DNA from: Oasisia sp. SBJ-2009
Lineage: Eukaryota; Annelida; Polychaeta; Sabellida; Siboglinidae
Reading direction: 5' to 3'
Assembly (NCBI GenBank): GCA_964017155.1
Contig: OZ024857.1
Span: 40,863,716-40,927,715 of the forward strand
Length of the DNA stretch: 64,000 nt
Shown piece by piece: positions 51,270-64,000 of this stretch (its first letter is position 1; every line of letters begins with the position of its first letter). A program made the position numbers and the translations under genes. The notes below the pieces were generated by a model. It had not been told where the DNA came from, searched no databases, and was given only the letters and a program-made list of their open reading frames with translations.

Positions 51270-51720
51270 AATAGACCCTGATGTCTAAATCGAGGGATCG
51301 CAAGTCAAAAATGACCCGTCTAAGCAATATGATTGATACTAAAGACAAAGTTATCACTGAACTGCAGGACAGGGCCGGCGGTTTAGAAGCTAGCATGGAT
51401 GTCATGGAGCATTATAGTCGCCGTGGAAATGTACACGTGTGTGTCACAGGGGATTCCAGAGTGTGGCACTGGTGAAGCGCGTCCAATGATTGTACGCTTC
51501 AAATCGGAAAGAATTCCCGACTCTGTGTAGAGCGATCAGGTGCAGCTCAAGACGCTTAGCAAAACCGAACACCCAGCGCAATGTATCTTAGTGAATGAAG
51601 ATCTAACACAGCAACGCTCACTTTCTAGACAAGGAAACTACGGGTTGATATGAAGATTACCGACTATTTGACGCACGACGGCCACAAGCCAACAATGATG
51701 TTATTAAGAAAAAAATAATT
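51270..51720 (+). pseudogene. Decayed LINE ORF1-like sequence
   Basis: Broken plus-strand frames read KVITELQDRAGGLEASMD, MEHYSRRGNVHV, PMIVRFKSERIPDSV, LKTLSKTEHPAQCILVNEDL and ITDYLTHDGH. The series of a coiled coil, E-x-YSRR-x-N, RFKS-x-R-x-x-V, VNEDLT and a late ITDYxTHDG block is that of L1-type ORF1 nucleic acid-binding proteins in invertebrate non-LTR elements. Internal stops and frame changes show it is dead. Confidence 0.55.
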
Positions 51721-52207
51721 CGCTTCAGAGACACCACGATCGCGAACGAACGCTGGATAAAAATAATGTGTTACACATGCAGGTTACACATCGCGTCACT
51801 TCGATAAAATACTTATAGCAAATCACCCGACTCCATTTTCCTAAGCGACAAAAAAATTCGGATATGCGTTTTGATGGAGGCCAAGAAGACTTATATCGAC
51901 GTCTTATATGGTATTCGTTGAAGAGAGTTTACTCAGAAACAAAGGCGTAACGCACAGCGGTGAATAAGCGATCGAAGAAGACGAGGAACACTCCCCCACA
52001 CTGGTAAACCTTACCATGCTCGCATGGTTAAGATTGATCCATTCTACATTTCCAAAGCTAGTCATAGAAACAGAGACTGAACTTAGGACCTGCACATTTC
52101 CTTAAAAAACCCAGAATTATAACAAACATTCAACTCCTTAAATCATGAGATCCACACTGCAGAAGATATGAGGGTAATGCGGACTCCAGCATCAGTTCCA
52201 TAAAGTT

Positions 52208-52855
52208 ATGCGATTTAACAGATTAGAACGGAAGAGACCACCAGAGAGATGCGTACAACGAGAAAAGTCGTGTCCTCTATTCAAGCGAGCTGATCGGACC
52301 GACTACAAGCATGTTCTCAGTGAGTGTAGATGTCTACCGGAACATGATTGCCTATACAATATAAAGGCCAGACAGATTGTCGAGATTATCGAGGAAGAAG
52401 ACGTAGTTGCTACGGGTGACACATTTACTGATGCGAGTGAAGACGTCAACTCAAGTCTATCATCTACAGCCGTCAGGGTACAGGTACGACAGTCACCCGA
52501 CATAGAAACGTTCTACCACCAACCACCCACTCAGCGAGAAATCGAAGGCACCAATAAAGGTTACCAATACGGCTGCGTTGAAGATTCAGTATACTCCCAC
52601 AACGACCAGAACAACCCATGTGCACGCCTTAGTTGTTTCCGTCGAAGGCTGTTGGTGCAACGCGACGAAATTCGTTGGCGCTCAGCTGCGGAACACATCA
52701 TATCGATTGAAAATGTTAGAATGTTACAAAGTACCTTTGATGTTCAAATAGTTCCCCGGTACGCTAAAAACAGTATACACGAAGACTCATCGATGATGAA
52801 TAAGGTTCATCGTCCGAACCACTGGGCCACCGCAACCTCTGCAAATGCCGTGTGA
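52208..52855 (+). pseudogene. Retrotransposon nucleocapsid-to-protease linker fragment (probable)
   Basis: An open frame of 215 residues. KSCPLFKRADRTDYKHVLSE then CRCLPEHD and KARQIVEI resembles the zinc-finger and linker segment of Gypsy-type gag-pol polyproteins of invertebrates. VRVQVRQSPDIETF resembles the linker before the retroviral-type protease. The DSGA protease motif is not found downstream, and the (ATCA)n block begins soon after. Family assignment rests on remembered motif similarity only. Confidence 0.4.
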
Positions 52856-52936
52856 AATCTCATCATAGTCGACAAGACATTCTTGACTATCGAAAATAGT
52901 GTGAACAAAAATGTCACCGAGCAAAAAAAGTAATTT

Positions 52937-53513
<577 letters not shown>

Positions 53514-53993
53514 TCAACCAACCAGTCAATCAACCACCATGTCAAGTAAAACCACCACAGGACACACAAGTGAATTTGACCTAAACGACAACTTAGGCTT
53601 ACAAGAACTAATGCAACTTCAATCCGACAGCATCGTCGCCCACAGCGTGAGGGCAATCTACCCGACGAAAGCCTCATTATCACCTGGTGTAGTATTGGGT
53701 TTCTACTAAGAAGACTGTTAACCACGTTACTGATAATGGTCGAACTGGACATAGGGATTGCTACGTGCACTGTGATTGGTGGTTCGACAAGACTGTGTTT
53801 TTCTATGTTACTGGCGTAATGTTATTATATAGTTATGCATGCACTTTAGTAAAAGTTTACTTTATGTTACGGGGGTATCAGATTTTTAGTGACTGTTTTG
53901 AAGTTTGTTTATTAATGAGAATCGGTACATTATTGACAAAAAAGAAAAGAAGGTATATATAATAATAATAATAATAATAATTATTATTATTAT

Positions 53994-54055
<62 letters not shown>

Positions 54056-54500
54056 TATAGTCACGCCTGTATGAGTCTTGTTTTGTTGACAAGGTTATTT
54101 ATCGACAGTGGCAGCCTTTGGTGCGCACGCTCTACATGCCGATCAAGTTCCGACGGCGACTCGTTGATACTCCGCGGGCGCTTACCCACGAGCGAGCGCG
54201 TAGGCTGTCGATCCACCGTCCGCGGCCGTTTGGCGTGGCTGCGTGGCGAGGTTGCATAGTCTCCCATGAGCGCCGAAAGCCGCCGGTGACGCTAATTATC
54301 AGTCGTATGAAAAAGTCATTCAATAAAACGCCTTAGCTATACATAGAATGTGCACACATTTTATTATAATTATTTATTACCTTGCGTACTCTTAAAAGGT
54401 ATCATTGTTAATCGAACTTGCGAAAAATCCACATTCACACGGAGTCATAAAACGCTTGGTTGCGTCCTTAATGACGTGTTCCCGTTAGCGTCGCTACTCG
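53514..54500. other. Flank of the (ATCA)n block, with (AAT)n/(TA)n at 53959-54055
   Basis: 53539-53709 is a short plus-strand frame (MSSKTTTGHTSEFDLNDNLG) with no known relatives; it may be more retroelement debris. An (AAT)n/(ATT)n then (TA)n microsatellite follows. 54110-54300 is CpG-rich and open in several frames, with no recognisable protein. Confidence 0.4.
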
Positions 54501-54521
54501 CGAGATGTAAATGTTGATATT

Positions 54522-54585
54522 GCTGTCTTGGCAACCGTTCAATTTCTCGCAAGTGGTTTGCGGCGATATTATATACGTTTACACG
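54522..54585 (+). promoter_or_regulatory. RFX X-box-like site and candidate 5'UTR exon end of DNAAF1
   Basis: GCTGTCTTGGCAAC at 54522-54535 fits the X-box consensus RYYNYYWWRRNRAC at every position. A donor ACACG|GTATGT lies at 54585/54586, and an acceptor TTTCAG|GTAACATTG is at 55824/55825 just before the DNAAF1 ATG. These would form a non-coding first exon and a 1.2-kb first intron. The assignment is inferred. Confidence 0.4.
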
Positions 54586-55840
54586 GTATGTTTAAGCTAC
54601 ATTTAATTACAAACATTAGCATGTAATTTGTTGGGATATCATACGAAAGCTACATAAATGGGGACTTTAGCGAGATGATTATCTTACAACGGTTGTACGA
54701 TAAGTTAGTATGCCCCTGACGTGGGCGATAATAAAGGTTATATTCGACGGCGTACTTTCTGGAACTTGTCTTAGAAACGCTTGACAGCGACTTGTCTTGG
54801 GGGCGTTAGTACATGTTCAGCGTTGTTCATGAGTGTGGAATATTATGTGTGTAACCCTCGGAAATGGCTTTGTTTATCGAACGATGTAAAGTAGCAACAT
54901 ATAAATGCACAATTTGATGGTAAATATGCCTGTCCAACATGGCAACAAACTTCAAATTATGCATTTATTTGGCTCAAAGCCATAGCTACACAGGCTGAAC
55001 CATTACTGCTTCAGTGCTTGTTGTATATTAATCCCTGGGTTGCCTGAGGCCTGAAAACATTACATAAATAAATGGATAAATATGTAACTCGATCATATAT
55101 AAGAAAACGACCGTCAAGAAGAAAGACAAAAGTAGCTAAGCCTAAGAAGAGTAAGACATAGCAGCTGACTAAGCTAAGCCCAAATAAATGGCAGTGGCTA
55201 TGCATACGTTAGCCATACATTTAGGCCACCAGTCTAAAAGTACGGCATTCATTCTGTGCATGCATATGCTTTTATTTTCGGTTACATGAGCTGTATTTTT
55301 AGCATTGTTTGCCTAAAGGTATGACATTCGATAAGCGCATGCACATGATGTCCATACATGAGCTATATCTTTAATAGCTGTCTTAAACATTGCTCCTCAT
55401 GTAATTCCACTGTATCAATGCGACGAGTTAGACGCAACATGCGTGCGCACAATTGAAAAACATGCGCGCGCATCCTCACGTATGGTTAGGCAACGGGTCT
55501 AAAGATACGGCTCACACATCCTTAGACACGTCGAAAATAAATAGCTCTGCCAAATATAATATATTGATACTTTTGTAACGTTCCCCAAAAATATTCTATT
55601 ACTTATTTGCCAATATTTTCAACTTTGATCGATCATTTTGACAATACAATGGCATCTATATGTTGTTGTTCCATGTTGTTGATTGGCTTAGTCTGGATTT
55701 TTATGTCGATGTGCCTTCAATAAGCCCCTACCTTTGGTACAAAGGCTTTAATATTCAAATGTCAATAGTATCATTATCTCATCTATATATTTTAGATATC
55801 TAATGCTTCAAACTGCTGTTTCAGGTAACATTGATCCAGG

Positions 55841-58800
55841 ATGCCGCTAATCGAGGAAATATTCTCTGATGATGAAAGTGCATGTGATGTCAAGAAAGCA
55901 GACACAGAGAAACTGGAACCTATTTCCACCGATGACACCAGTTTCAATGTCAGTTTTGATGACACTCAGGATGACCTAAAAGAGAAGCTAGTGTTGTCAA
56001 CTGACAATACCAAAACAGACTCTCCACTTATAGTTGAGCTTAGCCATGATACTGAGGAGAGAGATATAGCAGAGGACGATGTCACCAAGAAGAGTGTCAT
56101 GATACAAGAAATAAATGGTGCGTAGAAGTGGAGCAAAACGTAAAGATATTTCAAAATAATATTGGTATTATCTGTATGTGTATGTGTATCTTAATCATGT
56201 TAAAATAAAGAGACTAATCTATAATATAATTGTAATTATGGCCGTCCTTTGACAAAAAAAATACAACATGCACACATAACATAATGAATAATGTGTCTGT
56301 CACAGAAACATCAGAGGTGCTTGTTATTGAGAAGTCATACAGACATTGGAATGGATGATCCATGCTTCTTATTTGTTTTGTATGTGATGGTTCTAAACCT
56401 TCTGGAAGAGGGCAGAGGATGTACTCGTTATGTAGAATATGTGTATTATCGTTAATGTTTTAATGACTTTATGCAGTACCTACTTTTCATACAAAGCAGT
56501 GAGAATAGATAGTTTCAAACAGGTTACTTTACTACTGATGTTTGCAATGCGCTGCAAATTATTTAAAATTAAAAAAATAGTGTATTTATGATGGTTGTAA
56601 TATTATGTTAAGTTGATCATTGATGTGTCATGTGACAGATGATGAAATACAAGTCAACGCAGACAGTTCAACAGATGTGCCAACAAATGGACCAGCCAAT
56701 GACAAGCAAGGTGATACAGATAAGAAAGAAGTCAATGACATAGTTCTCGAAGTTGAACAATTCGGTAAAACAGAGTCGACTGCAAACAATGAAAACAAAG
56801 CAACAGAAACTAAAGAAGTCAAACCAATTGACAAGGAAGAAAAGAACAAAAAGAACGATGAAGATCGGTGGCCAAGGTAAGTGACTTTGGTCATCAGTGT
56901 AAATTTATTTTGCTGTCTTCTTTTTGCATCTAGTCCGGGGAAAGGCTGGCCTAAGTAGTAGTCCTTGATGCTTAGTCTCCCTTCCCATAATTTTGCCTAC
57001 ACTGCTGTCTCCACCAACTCCGTTATTCTACGGTACCAATCCAACCAAATCACCCTTTGTGCAGTTGTCCCATCTGTCTAAGGAGCAGTGCATGATGGGT
57101 GGAACAACCAGGGACATCAGGTTTCAACCAAGATATTTTGTCTAATCCTTTTGGTGACGATTTGAACCACAGTGAGTTCATTCATTCGACTGGTCAGGTT
57201 CACTCAGCTGTATGAATGGGCACCTGGCTACATGCAGTAGAGGTCTTGGTGTACGCATGTTTACAAATAATCATTGTGCATTAATTATGGTATGGTTGAA
57301 TGCTTCCCTTATAAGTTAAGATGGTATTCAATGGAACAGGACTGTCAGGATGTAGAGTAACTGAATAATACCATCCAGTATAAGAATTTTTTATCTTCTC
57401 CAATCATCCAGTCTGATAACATATTAATCATACTTTTAATGTTTCAGACTAACACCAAAGTTCCTGAGACAACACTGCAAGGACTTGAAGCTGTATTTAA
57501 CTCCGCACCTGAATGACGTCTTGTATCTGCATTACAAAGGTATTCTTGACTTTTTGTTCCTATTTTTTCTAAAGGTCAAGCCCAAATTACTTTGAGATTA
57601 AGTTATTCTCATCTGGTTTAATTTTGCTGGCAGTTAAAACATGTGTGAATATACTATAGCATATGGTCAATGGTTCACTAGTTATGTCATTGTTAACAAA
57701 TAATATTAATTAACATACATAGCATAAAACACACACAATATTTACATACATTTTCAGAGATTGTCAACTATGGTGTATCATTAAAAATGGGCCCAGATAA
57801 ATACACAGAGCCACAAATCTGTCCAGTAGACTGTGGCAACACTGGATGGCCACCCATTAGTTAGAAAGTAATGTAAAACACTCTAATTATTTACCCGTCC
57901 CCTCTATCATGCCCTAAATTTGCAGAACATCTTTTGACAAATTGACATAGGCAGTATTATTTCTATTAACATTTTTTTTTTTTTTTTTTAAACAGTTTAT
58001 TCGGTGCATCATATATATACAAAGTAAGAGCCATAATGCCCGAATAAACAACGGGTGTATACATACACAAAAATGGCGCAAAAGCGTAGTGACAAGGTAC
58101 CGGTGTATAATATAATGTATAACCTGATGCTGTGTGCATTGGTTCGTTCCACAATTTATCTTTACTCTGCTACGAGTGGGGCGGATTTACGGGAGTTTAC
58201 CTCCCCATTGGTCCTATTTCTATTAACACTTGTGTGGCACTCTACGAAAACCAGTCGGAAGTCGCTGAGCATCCTGCTAAACACAGAACAAAGCTAAATA
58301 TGCGTCATCTGGTCTATTTTGAGGTTTTACTTCTAAGACTCACATAAAGTCTTTATTTATGCACTCAAGGAAGGATAACTTTGTTTTCAAAGTCTAAATA
58401 AATATGATGTAAGTTCATATCTAGAGTGTTTTATCTCATGGAAGGAATCGGCAAGATTGAGAGTTTGGAGGAGTACACGGGCCTAAAGTGCCTGTGGCTG
58501 GAGTGCAACGGAATCAGGAACATCGAGAACCTCGACCACCAGGTGGAGCTGCGGTGCCTCTACCTCCAGCAGAACCTCATCAACCACATCTCCAATCTGG
58601 AGCCGCTCCAGAGGCTGGATTCCCTCAACGTCAGCAACAACTGCATCTCCAAGATAGAGAATCTAGGTCAGTGTCACCCAGAACTAGGTCAGAGTTCATT
58701 GTGTTGGACGCATGTATAATTAATTATGTCTAATAGCCATATAATTATACCTAATAGGTAATTTATTTATTTACTTTTTTTAAAGAAATGCTATGCTATT

Positions 58801-61800
58801 TTGCTCACTGGCACCAAGCTAAAAAGAAGTAAAGGGAGCCTGCTGTGCTTTGCTCAGTTTATGGAGCGTGAGATAGCGAGAAAGTACAGAAGCAAAATTG
58901 GTGGAAATGACAATGCCTTTAATTACACAAACAAAGAGAAATGACAAAGTAAACAAAACGATGGGCATTGCCGTTGGCTTAGATAAATAAAGCAAATCCC
59001 CTAAGAAACATAAATGTGGGATTGCACAAGAAATTATCTAAACAACTAGCTATCTAAGCAAAATAAATGTGGGGGCTAGAAACCACCCAACACCCCCACA
59101 CACACCATTCTTGGAGCCATGAACAATATATATATTTACTACACACATCTTCATCGTTTGCTTGCAGCCTGTCTGCCTGAGTTACACACCCTACAGATCT
59201 CACACAACCGACTCTCGACAGCGGATGACCTTGAACATCTCACCGAATGTCACGAAATAAGTGTCCTTGACCTTTCACACAACAAACTCAATGACCCCAA
59301 GATTCTGGATGTCTTTGAACGAATGTCTGGTCTGGTAAATATGTTTTGCAGTGGTCTAAGATTTATGTTACGCGTAGTTCACGTGCTTGTTATACGCCCT
59401 GGGGTATGCGTTAAATGGGAATGATATTAGTACTTTCTCCCTTTGTCAAGTAATTCTGTGTTTGAATCTATCTCCTTGTGGCCATTTAAAAAGTTAGGCA
59501 GATTCATTAGCTCCATGATACACCATTTCACTCACCCATATGTATGAGTATCTGGTTGTAGACACTGGTGGATATTTGCATATGAATAGTTTTCATTGAG
59601 TAATTTCAGGGCGTGGCTGAATGCTTTATAGAGACATTGAGATGATGTTTGGATGAAGTAATGTAATCTGCTGTGAGGGAAGTGTAATATTCTTACATAC
59701 AACACTCCTAAAGACTGGATGTAGCACTGTATAAAAACAAACTTTTATGAATATGTTAATAACCAAAACTTTGTTTCCACAGAAAGTACTCAACCTGATG
59801 GGTAATCCTGTCATCAGACAGATCCCCGACTACAGGAAGACCTTCATTGTCCGACTGGTATGTATATATACCACTTAGTACACGTATTGGAATACACAGC
59901 AATTCTACCCTCTGAAGTTCCTTGTTTTGGTGTTGTTTTGGTGTTGTTTTGGTGCAAACAAACCTAAAGAAAGATTCGTTTTGTTTACAGAAGAACCTGT
60001 GTCATCTTGACGACCGGCCGGTGTTCCCCAAGGACCGAGCATGTGCAGAAGCGTGGTAGGTCTCATTCTGATAGTGGACTGAATATTAACCCAGCTAACA
60101 AAATCAGGTTACCAGAACCTTATGAGAACGTTATTTCTATGTGACAATAATGTTAGCCGGTAACGTTCTCCTAATGTTTTTTTTTAATTTTCATTATGTT
60201 CCCTTAACGTTGTATAGGAACGTTACTGCATAATCTAATTATGACCTTCTGCTAACATTACGAGAATGTTATGTGTTTGTTGCGACGTCATATAGATCTG
60301 TTCTGCACACAAGCCAAAACAGATGTCTAAGTTATATCCCATTAATTTTGTGATATGAGCAGAAATGTCTTCCCTATAATCCCATCTTTCAATGTCCAGT
60401 TTGTTTTCCTGAATAAAATGCTAAATATATGCATGTTTGCTGTTGGCATTGTTTTCTTCATATATATCCCAATTTTTAGATCTGATTTTCTATAAACATC
60501 GGATTTTAATACTTTGCTTCAGTTTTAGTAGTACATTACAATCTACTGAAGGTATTTCAAGTGATGACCGAGGTATAATTGTAAAGCTTATGAACTGTTA
60601 TTTTGAAATAATGAAAGAACAAAAACGTGTTCCATAATTTTATTTTTGATGCCCCTTTGATGTGTCAGACTGTCAGGTCACATGTCTTATTGTGTTTACA
60701 CATTCTTATGTAGGTCATGTACTTTAAATGTGTGTTATACCACCTTTTCTTTTGGACCCTGAACTGGGTGAAAGACCCTGAAACAATCTTCATAACAGCA
60801 TCTTGACTGCAGGACATTGCGTTATAACAATAAGTGCAATCAGAAACACGGTACTATGTATGTAAACATAGTCTTCCTTCCAGACGTGTAGAATTCATAA
60901 GCGTGAGTTTGTGTTCCAGGGGTGTTGGAGGGCGGGAGGCTGAGAGGGCGGAGAGGGAGCTGTGGGGAAGCAAGGAGAGGAAGAAGATCCAGGACAGCAT
61001 CGATGGTGAGGAGCAACACAGGGATGCTTTGATAATAAAAATAATAGTAAAATGTCTACAGCACCTATATCCTTGAGAATCCAAGCTCAGAGACATGACA
61101 TACAAAATCATCAAGCATAATTATGAAAGAAGGTAGATAAGGGTCTCTTTGGAGACAAAAGTTTATGGAGAGAATTTGAATAAAAATACATTCTATGTTT
61201 TATAGTAATTACCATTACAGAGTAATAGTGAATGGATCAATGGAGGGAGAGAATAAATAATATTGGTTATGGGGGTTGAAATAAAATTTTCAATGCAAGA
61301 ACAGAAAGATTGAAAGTTAGATTGCACCCAGGAAAGAGAAGAATAGATGGGAGAAAAATTGGATGGGAAGTGAACAAATAAATAAAAAAGGAATGTCAGC
61401 GAATGAACAAATCTTAATTTACAAAAATATATTTATATTATGAAATAATTGTTTTAGGTATTATTTATTCTTTCTAAGATTGTTAGCAATTCGTTTTTAG
61501 AACTACGATGATCTGTTGATTAAATTGTTAAAAAAAACTTCATGTTGTGAATTGTATATCTGAACAAGAGCAGATTATACATAACTGCTGATGTAGGAGT
61601 GTTTATGATTATAGCATGACCCATTGAAAATTGTGCTATAAATATGACATTATAAAATTAATCTTTTACTACTGGGATGGAACCTTATTGTTAAAGGTAG
61701 CTTTTGTGACTGTGTCAAAGTAACTTAAACAGCTCAGTGACCTTATCAACAAGACTAATTCCTTATATTTTAATGTTATGGCAATCATTTTGTCATTGTT

Positions 61801-64000
61801 GAGCCAGTGGCTTGACCAGTCCAATGGGATAACTATATAAGCAAGACCAATTCCCTTTATTTGAGGAAAAGTAATAACACAGTGATTGTGATATCGGGGT
61901 GAAGTGAGGTTACCGTAATTTTGGCAATACACACCTTTACAAGGTTTAACTGAACCATTAAGTACATTGGAAAACCGTACAGGGAATATAATAATAATAA
62001 TATTTATTATTTATAAAGCGCAATATCCAAATATGCTCAAAGCGCTGTACAATAAAATATAAAGCTATTTATTATGCGTTAAAACTAATAATAATAATAA
62101 ATACAAGTGTAAAATTAACTTTCAGATAAAAAATGTAGAAACGTTAAATTATTCATATTTAAAACTGTTAATTAAATATTATATAGAATTAACGACGATG
62201 AGTAAAATAAATAAATAAATAAAACTAATTAATACCCTTTTTACATGCAAAACACATACTAAACGATGGCACATATAAATGTTAATACATAGGTGTAAAA
62301 ATAAGATAAGATGAAATATGTCTAGTTGAAGCTGTCCGTGTGTGTGTCACTATGTTGCTCAAGAAGACGTTTGTCCTCAGCCCTCACACAGGTGAGACAT
62401 CGCATCGAGGCCCAGCGCATGGAGGCTGAGAGGAAGGAGGATGCGGAGAGACGGGGACTCCCCACTGACGACATCCACGTGGAGCCAGGCACTGTCGACT
62501 GGCTGTACGGGGAGGACATGCCTGAGGCCGGCTCAGGAGACGAGGAAAACAAGGAATCACGCAGCATAGAGGTGGAAGAACTACCCATGATCAGGGCCAA
62601 GGGAGAGGAGGCGGGAGCAAGTATTTTTTCGTCCGGACAAGGCACACGGCAGAAACAAGTGGCGGATATATTCATGATGGAAGAAGGTAAGGCGGTCCAT
62701 ATGGATCTGGTCATTTGGTGATCTGTGTAATTGTCGGATCGAAGTCATTTGGTGATCTGTGTAATTGTCGGATCGAAGTCATTTGGTGATCTGTGTACCC
62801 CTGGTAGTTGTCGTGTCGGAGTAATCATGCTTTAGTTGCAAATTTGTATATTTGTTAAAACCAGCAATTTGTCTTGGTTCAGTATAAGACATCGTTCATC
62901 GCCTGGAATGTGTTTTAGCAGTCACATTTACAGTTGTCTTGGGGCAAGCACATCAGGATGTTGTCCCACATATAGCTGTACTTTAGGTGCTACTCACAGG
63001 CAGCTGTGTACGTGTTGCATGATTATTGTGTAGTAACTTTATGCTGAGTACTGAAGGTTGCCTATTGGAAGACTGTCATATTTGATTGGATAACAAGTTA
63101 AAATTGGTGAATTATGTAAGATTTAGTCAGTGTTATTATTTTATAGAGTAATAAATTATAGTGGCAATAGTAGCTCACTAATAGCTAATATACCATAGTA
63201 GTTTTTTTTTATAATAAACTTTATAATAAACGGAAGTGCACTGTTTTCACACGAAAGTGTACCAGCTTGTGGGAAGGTGCCTAAAACCATAGTTTAACAT
63301 ACAATGAATGTATATATTCTGTTGTGAATATTGCCTGCTGGCAAACATCTGTACTCTTGTGCTTATTGTGGCCAATTCTTTGTATTGCAGAACCTTCCAG
63401 CAATGTACAGGATGAAACAGATGACTTGGAGGTAGGATTTGATTGTATTTACCTTTTCATACACTCCAAATTCTGTTCACTCAATAACCATGTGAGTGCC
63501 AAATGTTCCACAGCAGGACATCCGATGAATGAGTGGTGTGGTGTAGAAATACATGTGGATAATATCCAATGATAGCTCAGATTAGCAATCATGGAAAAAA
63601 GTTTATTTTTATATTGTAACAGTAGTTAATATTGTCATATATTGGAATTTTGGGAAACGTGTGTTTATGGGCCTATGATTGTCAGGCATGAATTTGGAAG
63701 ACAGTGGAAAGGGTGCATTTATATTTTTCCTCAAAATGTTCTAATCTCAAATCAAACAGAACTAGTTCCACACAAAGAATAAGTCTGGTCTTCGGTGTGA
63801 GCAATTAATTCCATTACCTGCCACTGCAAACTTCAATATACATTTAAATCAGAGGTCATTCAACTCTTATAATTAAAATGTAAAAATATCCTTAAAATTT
63901 CAATTTTATGCACACCACCATGAACAATTATTTATGAATGAATTTTCTGTGTTGTGTGCCAGGACCTGCCTGACCTAGAAGATGTCGACATCAGTGAACT
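55841..64000 (+). CDS. DNAAF1: Dynein axonemal assembly factor 1 (LRRC50), 3' end outside window
   Basis: Eleven exons: 55841-56117, 56639-56876, 57448-57539, 58445-58666, 59168-59334, 59783-59857, 59991-60055, 60920-61005, 62381-62686, 63391-63431 and 63963-64000 (cut by the edge). Phases close; about 535 residues are visible. Residues 1-170 are an acidic, low-complexity N-terminus ([13 protein letters not shown]). [20 protein letters not shown] leads into SDS22-like leucine-rich repeats ([63 protein letters not shown]). The LRRCT cap follows ([37 protein letters not shown]), then a charged helical part. The last codons, [12 protein letters not shown], match the human DLPDLED motif. DNAAF1 acts in the cytoplasm to preassemble outer and inner dynein arms for motile cilia. 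The acceptor at 55824 shows a spliced 5'UTR. Confidence 0.96.
57177..57375 (+). mobile_element. SINE remnant, plus orientation
   Basis: CAGGTTCACTCAGCTGTATG, AATGGGCACCTGGCTAC, TTGAATGCTTCCCTTATAAG and TTAAGATGGTATTCAATGGA match the central and 3' parts of the SINE family. It lies in DNAAF1 intron 2; the head is lost. Confidence 0.65.
59455..59690 (+). mobile_element. SINE remnant, plus orientation
   Basis: A diverged B box (TGTTTGAATCT), central domain (ATTTCACTCACCCATATGTA, GAGTATCTGG) and 3' part (TGAATGCTTTATAGAGACAT, TGAGATGATGTTTGGATGAA). DNAAF1 intron 5. Confidence 0.6.
61985..62060 (-). mobile_element. SINE tail fragment with (AAT)n
   Basis: TATAAAGCGCAATATCCAAA and CTCAAAGCGCTGTACAAT match the 3' tail of the SINE copies in minus orientation, next to an (AAT)n tract. 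DNAAF1 intron 8. Confidence 0.5.
62713..62805. repeat. 34-bp tandem repeat, three copies
   Basis: ATTTGGTGATCTGTGTAATT then GTCGGATCGAAGTC, twice complete and once partial, about 25 nt after the DNAAF1 exon 9 donor. Confidence 0.9.

Overview
This window is animal (metazoan) nuclear DNA. Its genes are split by spliceosomal introns (GT-AG), it is AT-rich, and it holds many microsatellites and minisatellites, a tRNA-headed SINE family, a piggyBac-type element, MITE-like foldbacks and decayed retroelements. The gene set (SSBP1, TYW2, ARF6, DNAAF1, BLTP3) is conserved across bilaterians and cannot fix the phylum. The repeat style (tRNA-SINE with a conserved central domain, long satellite blocks, AT microsatellites) suggests a marine invertebrate, perhaps a lophotrochozoan such as a mollusc. 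That placement is inference.

Layout. (1) 1530-11455, minus: 5' part of a BLTP3-type (UHRF1BP1/UHRF1BP1L) lipid-transfer protein gene, running off the left edge. (2) 13422-16018, plus: SSBP1, mitochondrial single-strand DNA-binding protein, head-to-head with BLTP3; its 5' coding exon is unresolved. (3) 17071-23328, minus: a complete nine-exon gene for an unnamed type I membrane protein, with signal peptide, SRCR, cysteine linker, CUB, transmembrane helix and a tail of about 125 residues. (4) 24396-24776: an Asp/Glu/Met-coding minisatellite. (5) 26208-31517, minus: TYW2 (TRMT12), six exons, 451 residues. Nine tandem copies of a 36-bp unit straddle its exon 5 splice donor. (6) 34659-37322, minus: ARF6, four coding exons, 175 residues, with minisatellites in intron 3 and over the 5'UTR acceptor. 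(7) 38065-39483: a piggyBac-type deletion derivative with TTAA target duplication. (8) 39.5-55.8 kb: no confident host gene, but a Tc1/mariner-like MITE, a triplet of CTCF-like motifs, a 2.1-kb 27-bp satellite, decayed LINE and gag-like pieces, and a 575-bp (ATCA)n block. (9) 55841-64000, plus: DNAAF1 (LRRC50), eleven exons, running off the right edge, with an RFX X-box-like site in the probable promoter.

The genes belong to unrelated pathways: lipid transfer, mitochondrial DNA maintenance, tRNA wybutosine synthesis, membrane traffic and ciliary dynein assembly. There is no operon logic. Exon boundaries were derived by hand from splice consensus, reading-phase continuity and remembered family sequence. 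For TYW2, ARF6 and the SRCR-CUB gene every intron phase closes, which is strong internal support. The most unusual features are the in-frame minisatellite that multiplies a splice donor in TYW2, a similar repeat over the ARF6 5'UTR acceptor, and the SRCR-CUB receptor architecture.
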